7,475 nt of DNA from UBA5186 sp040005095 (GTDB lineage: Bacteria; Actinomycetota; Thermoleophilia; Gaiellales; Gaiellaceae). Of this stretch, positions 5,929 to 7,475 are shown piece after piece. The position numbers and the translations under genes are program-made. Every line of letters starts with the position of its first letter. The first letter of the stretch is position 1. The notes beneath the pieces are model-generated. The model worked only from the letters and a program-made list of their open reading frames with translations, searched no databases and was not told the origin of the DNA. The stretch is from NCBI GenBank assembly GCA_040005095.1, contig JBDTZN010000089.1:1-7475 (forward strand), in the 5' to 3' direction.

Positions 5929-6419
5929 CCTCTCAGCGCTTCGAGGTGGTAGTGCGCGGCCTCGTCGACCTCGGGAGCGCGACCGTACGTGTGCCAGCAC
6001 CAGATCGCGACGTCGGCACTGACGAGCTTTCGCATCGTGGCCAGCAAGCCGTCTTCCGAGTCCGGAAAGCGCGCCGCCGCGTCGTCGCCGAGATGTGCGA
6101 GATCCCACTCGAGCGGGCCGCGACAGGCCGTGTCGAAGTCGATCCAGCGCGGTCCTTCTCGTGTGGCGAGCAGGTTCGCGGTGTGAGGTCCGCCGTGAAG
6201 CACGCGGCGAGAACGTCGTTTTGACCCGGCTTCCGCGCGCACGCAGCGCAGCGAATCGCTCGGCGAGGAACGCCGAGGTATCGAGCCCGAGCCTCGATCC
6301 AAGCGCGACCGCGGCCCCGAAGGCCCGCTTGCGCCGATCGCGTAGCGCAAGGCGCCGAGAAGTGTCGGCGTCAACTCCCACGGACGTGTCCCGTGCGTCA
6401 GCCACTCGCGGATCCTCAC
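5925..6419 (-). pseudogene. Decayed APH-type phosphotransferase remnant
   Basis: The last 90 residues of this 164-codon frame are clearly the C-lobe of an aminoglycoside phosphotransferase-like (APH, kinase-fold) protein. They include LHGGPHTANLL (74-84), WIDFDTACRGPLEWDLAHLGDD (92-113) and a helical tail. The family's catalytic loop is normally HG(D/E)xHxxN; here the acid is Gly77, though His75, Asn82 and the metal-binding Asp94 remain. The start resembles the hinge region (REWLTHGTRPWELTPTLLGALRYAI, 4-28), so the whole N-lobe of about 80-100 residues is missing. Residues 31-70 read as Ser/Arg/Pro noise, while the next frame over the same DNA (about 6225-6335) gives a plausible helix pair (FGAAVALGSRLGLDTSAFLAERFAALRA as two segments). 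This indicates two compensating frameshifts. A stop lies just upstream of 6419. Sequencing error could explain the shifts but not the missing N-lobe. Confidence 0.65.
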
Positions 6420-6594
6420 TACTCATTGCCTCACAGCGTAGGAGCCGCGCACGCGCCGGCGCGCCCAAACCGCAGCCTCCCTTGCCCCGGGTGGGTGGGG
6501 GGTGTTGGGCGGGGACCCGCCCGGAGCGTAGCGGCGGGCGGCGCCCAAGTCTGTGTCGACTTCGTTGCGAAAGCGTGTCGGCGGCGGGCGGCTG
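6420..6594. repeat. GC-rich non-coding block with G-quadruplex motif, hairpin and direct repeat
   Basis: This 175-base stretch has no credible gene. It holds five G-tracts on the plus strand (6489-6491, 6493-6495, 6497-6502, 6507-6509, 6511-6514) with loops of 1, 1, 4 and 1 bases, a canonical G-quadruplex pattern. It also has GGGCGG/CCGCCC, a six-pair hairpin with a GGAC loop (6507-6522), and a perfect 12-bp direct repeat GCGGCGGGCGGC at 6531-6542 and 6581-6592, exactly 50 bases apart. It separates two damaged leftward frames. Its make-up suggests an interspersed repeat or inserted element, but only one copy lies in the window, so this is not shown. Confidence 0.45.
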
Positions 6595-6915
6595 GGGCGC
6601 GGTGCGGTCGTTGATCACGTGCTCGTACAGGGCCCGGTAGGCGTTGACCGCCATCGCAATGTCGCCCGGGTCGACGTCGCGGCCCGCTTCGTTCGCCTGC
6701 GTCACCTCGTGCGCGGCACGGAATTCCGTGACGACTTCGGGGTCGTCCCCCTCCGACGCGATCTCGTCGGTCAGCGCGTACCCACGCGCCTCGAGCATCT
6801 CGGCCACGAGCCGATCGAGCGAGGCGAGGGTCGCGGCCGGATCGTCGGCGAGCTCCTCCTGAAGCGACTCCCATTCGCTTTCCCACTCGTGTCGGTCGAG
6901 ACCGGGCTCGTGCAC
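6595..6915 (-). CDS. Small acidic hypothetical protein lacking its own stop
   Basis: I do not recognise a named family. From GTG 6915 the first 107 codons give a well-formed acidic helical protein: HEWESEWESLQEELADD (9-25), then a long helix (29-43), GYALTDEIASEGDDPEVV (45-62) and DPGDIAMAVNAYRALYEHVI (82-101). No Cys, signal peptide or membrane segment is visible. After about residue 107 (near 6595) the frame enters the GC-rich block and becomes Arg/Pro-rich noise. It meets no stop for roughly 970 more bases, running through the phosphotransferase remnant and antisense into purA. The natural end has therefore been lost or displaced, and the 6595 boundary is my estimate. No Shine-Dalgarno sequence precedes the GTG; a -10-like box directly upstream suggests a leaderless message. 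It diverges from purD. It may be a broken gene. Confidence 0.55.
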
Positions 6916-6920
6916 GAGCA

Positions 6921-6949
6921 GCTACATGCGCGGCGGCCGGGAATGTCAA
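6921..6949 (-). promoter_or_regulatory. Probable leaderless promoter of the small hypothetical gene
   Basis: On the minus strand a perfect -35 TTGACA (6944-6949) is followed 17 bases later by TGTAGC (6921-6926). Five bases separate that hexamer from GTG 6915, so transcription would begin at or beside the start codon. The -10 is a weak match, but the spacing and the absence of a Shine-Dalgarno sequence agree. Confidence 0.4.
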
Positions 6950-6969
6950 ACCATCGCTGACGGCCTCAG

Positions 6970-6975
6970 TAGACT
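6970..6975 (+). promoter_or_regulatory. Probable -10 box giving a leaderless purD mRNA
   Basis: TAGACT is a full TANNNT match and ends six bases before the purD GTG at 6982, the spacing expected if the GTG is the first transcribed codon. No Shine-Dalgarno sequence or clear -35 box is present. The divergent promoter at 6921-6949 lies back to back with it. Confidence 0.5.
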
Positions 6976-6981
6976 CGCCGC

Positions 6982-7475
6982 GTGAAAGTCCTCCTCGTCG
7001 GCTCGGGCGGGCGCGAGCACGCGCTGGCGTGGAAGCTCGCGCAGAGCCCGGAACTCACCGGGCTGCACGCGGCCCCCGGGAACCCCGGCATCGCAGCTCT
7101 CGGGAAGTGTCATCCCGTCCGCGCGGAGGACGGCGAGGGACTGCTTGGGCTCGCCGGCGAGCTCGAGGCCGGCTTGGTCGTGATCGGGCCTGAGGTTCCA
7201 CTCGTGGCGGGCGTCGCGGACGAGCTGCGCCACGCCGGCTTCGTCGTCTTCGGGCCGGGCGCCGCTGCCGCGCGCATCGAGGGCTCCAAGCTCTTCGCCA
7301 AGGAGGTCATGCGGGCGGCCGGAGTGCCCACGGCGGCGGTGCTCGACGAACCGCGCGTCCCGTGCGTGATCAAGGCGGACGGGCTCGCAGCCGGCAAGGG
7401 CGTCTACATCTGCCGGACCCACGAGGAGCTGCAGGCCGGGCTCCAGGCGGCGGCCGCGCTCGGCGCCGAGACCGT
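6982..7475 (+). CDS. purD: Phosphoribosylamine-glycine ligase (5' part, truncated by window)
   Basis: PurD (GAR synthetase) joins phosphoribosylamine and glycine with ATP in the second step of purine synthesis. The 164 visible residues start MKVLLVGSGGREHALAWKLA, the family opening, followed by APGNPGIAA (31-39), VVIGPEVPLVAGVAD (66-80), GSKLFAKEVM (101-110) and KADGLAAGKGV (131-141), the beginning of the ATP-grasp domain. Between GVPTA (114-118) and VIKADG (129-134) there are only ten residues, where most PurD proteins have roughly 25, so one segment before the ATP-binding strand is unusually short. GTG 6982 is chosen because the conserved N-terminus starts there. Spacing from TAGACT (6970-6975) implies a leaderless mRNA. 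The reading frame is open at the right edge of the window. Confidence 0.95.
   Translation, partial: MKVLLVGSGGREHALAWKLAQSPELTGLHAAPGNPGIAALGKCHPVRAEDGEGLLGLAGELEAGLVVIGPEVPLVAGVADELRHAGFVVFGPGAAAARIEGSKLFAKEVMRAAGVPTAAVLDEPRVPCVIKADGLAAGKGVYICRTHEELQAGLQAAAALGAET

Noticed and set aside
5629..6915. A 428-codon open frame on the minus strand
   Set aside because: Only the first 107 codons or so look like protein. The rest crosses a GC-rich repeat block, a decayed gene in a mixed frame, and 300 bases antisense to purA.
1..7475. CRISPR array or complete transposon
   Set aside because: No regularly spaced repeats with unique spacers, no transposase frame and no paired terminal inverted repeats were seen.

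Overview
The window is very GC-rich, uses several GTG starts, and carries the gene order rpsF-ssb-rpsR-rplI-dnaB followed by purA and purD. This order, the Zn-binding form of S18, the probable leaderless starts with TANNNT -10 boxes, and the LexA-box type all point to an actinobacterium-like genome. A deep branch such as Thermoleophilia is my guess. It rests on family knowledge and was not tested by a search.

Left part (1-2089): after the start of a leftward gene that runs off the edge, an extended -10 promoter (about 157-165) precedes a leader RNA. Its two stacked stems and a CCG internal loop look like the autoregulatory S6:S18-binding element. Four tightly packed genes follow: ribosomal protein S6, single-stranded DNA-binding protein, S18 (start overlaps the ssb stop by one base) and L9 (2-base gap). 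The L9 protein has an unusual acidic tail of about 90 residues.

Middle (2090-3844): a 217-base spacer carries a perfect tandem 12-mer resembling DnaA boxes and a near-perfect LexA-type palindrome. It leads to the replicative helicase gene dnaB, which has no intein. A 65-residue putative zinc-ribbon protein overlaps the end of dnaB by four bases (ATGA), so the two are probably translationally coupled.

Right part (3845-7475): a leftward gene encodes a probable cell-wall hydrolase, with an M15/LAS-like peptidase domain plus a peptidoglycan-binding domain and no signal peptide. It is transcribed away from purA. After purA comes a decayed leftward stretch. It holds a phosphotransferase (APH-type) remnant that has lost its N-lobe, its reading frame and its catalytic acid. 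A GC-rich block follows with a G-quadruplex motif, a hairpin and a 12-bp direct repeat. Next is a small hypothetical gene whose natural stop appears to be missing. That gene and the truncated purD at the right edge start 66 bases apart and diverge, and both look leaderless.

Functionally the window links ribosome assembly (S6, S18, L9), replication (SSB, DnaB) and purine synthesis (PurA, PurD). The accessory or decaying genes sit in the gaps between these conserved blocks.
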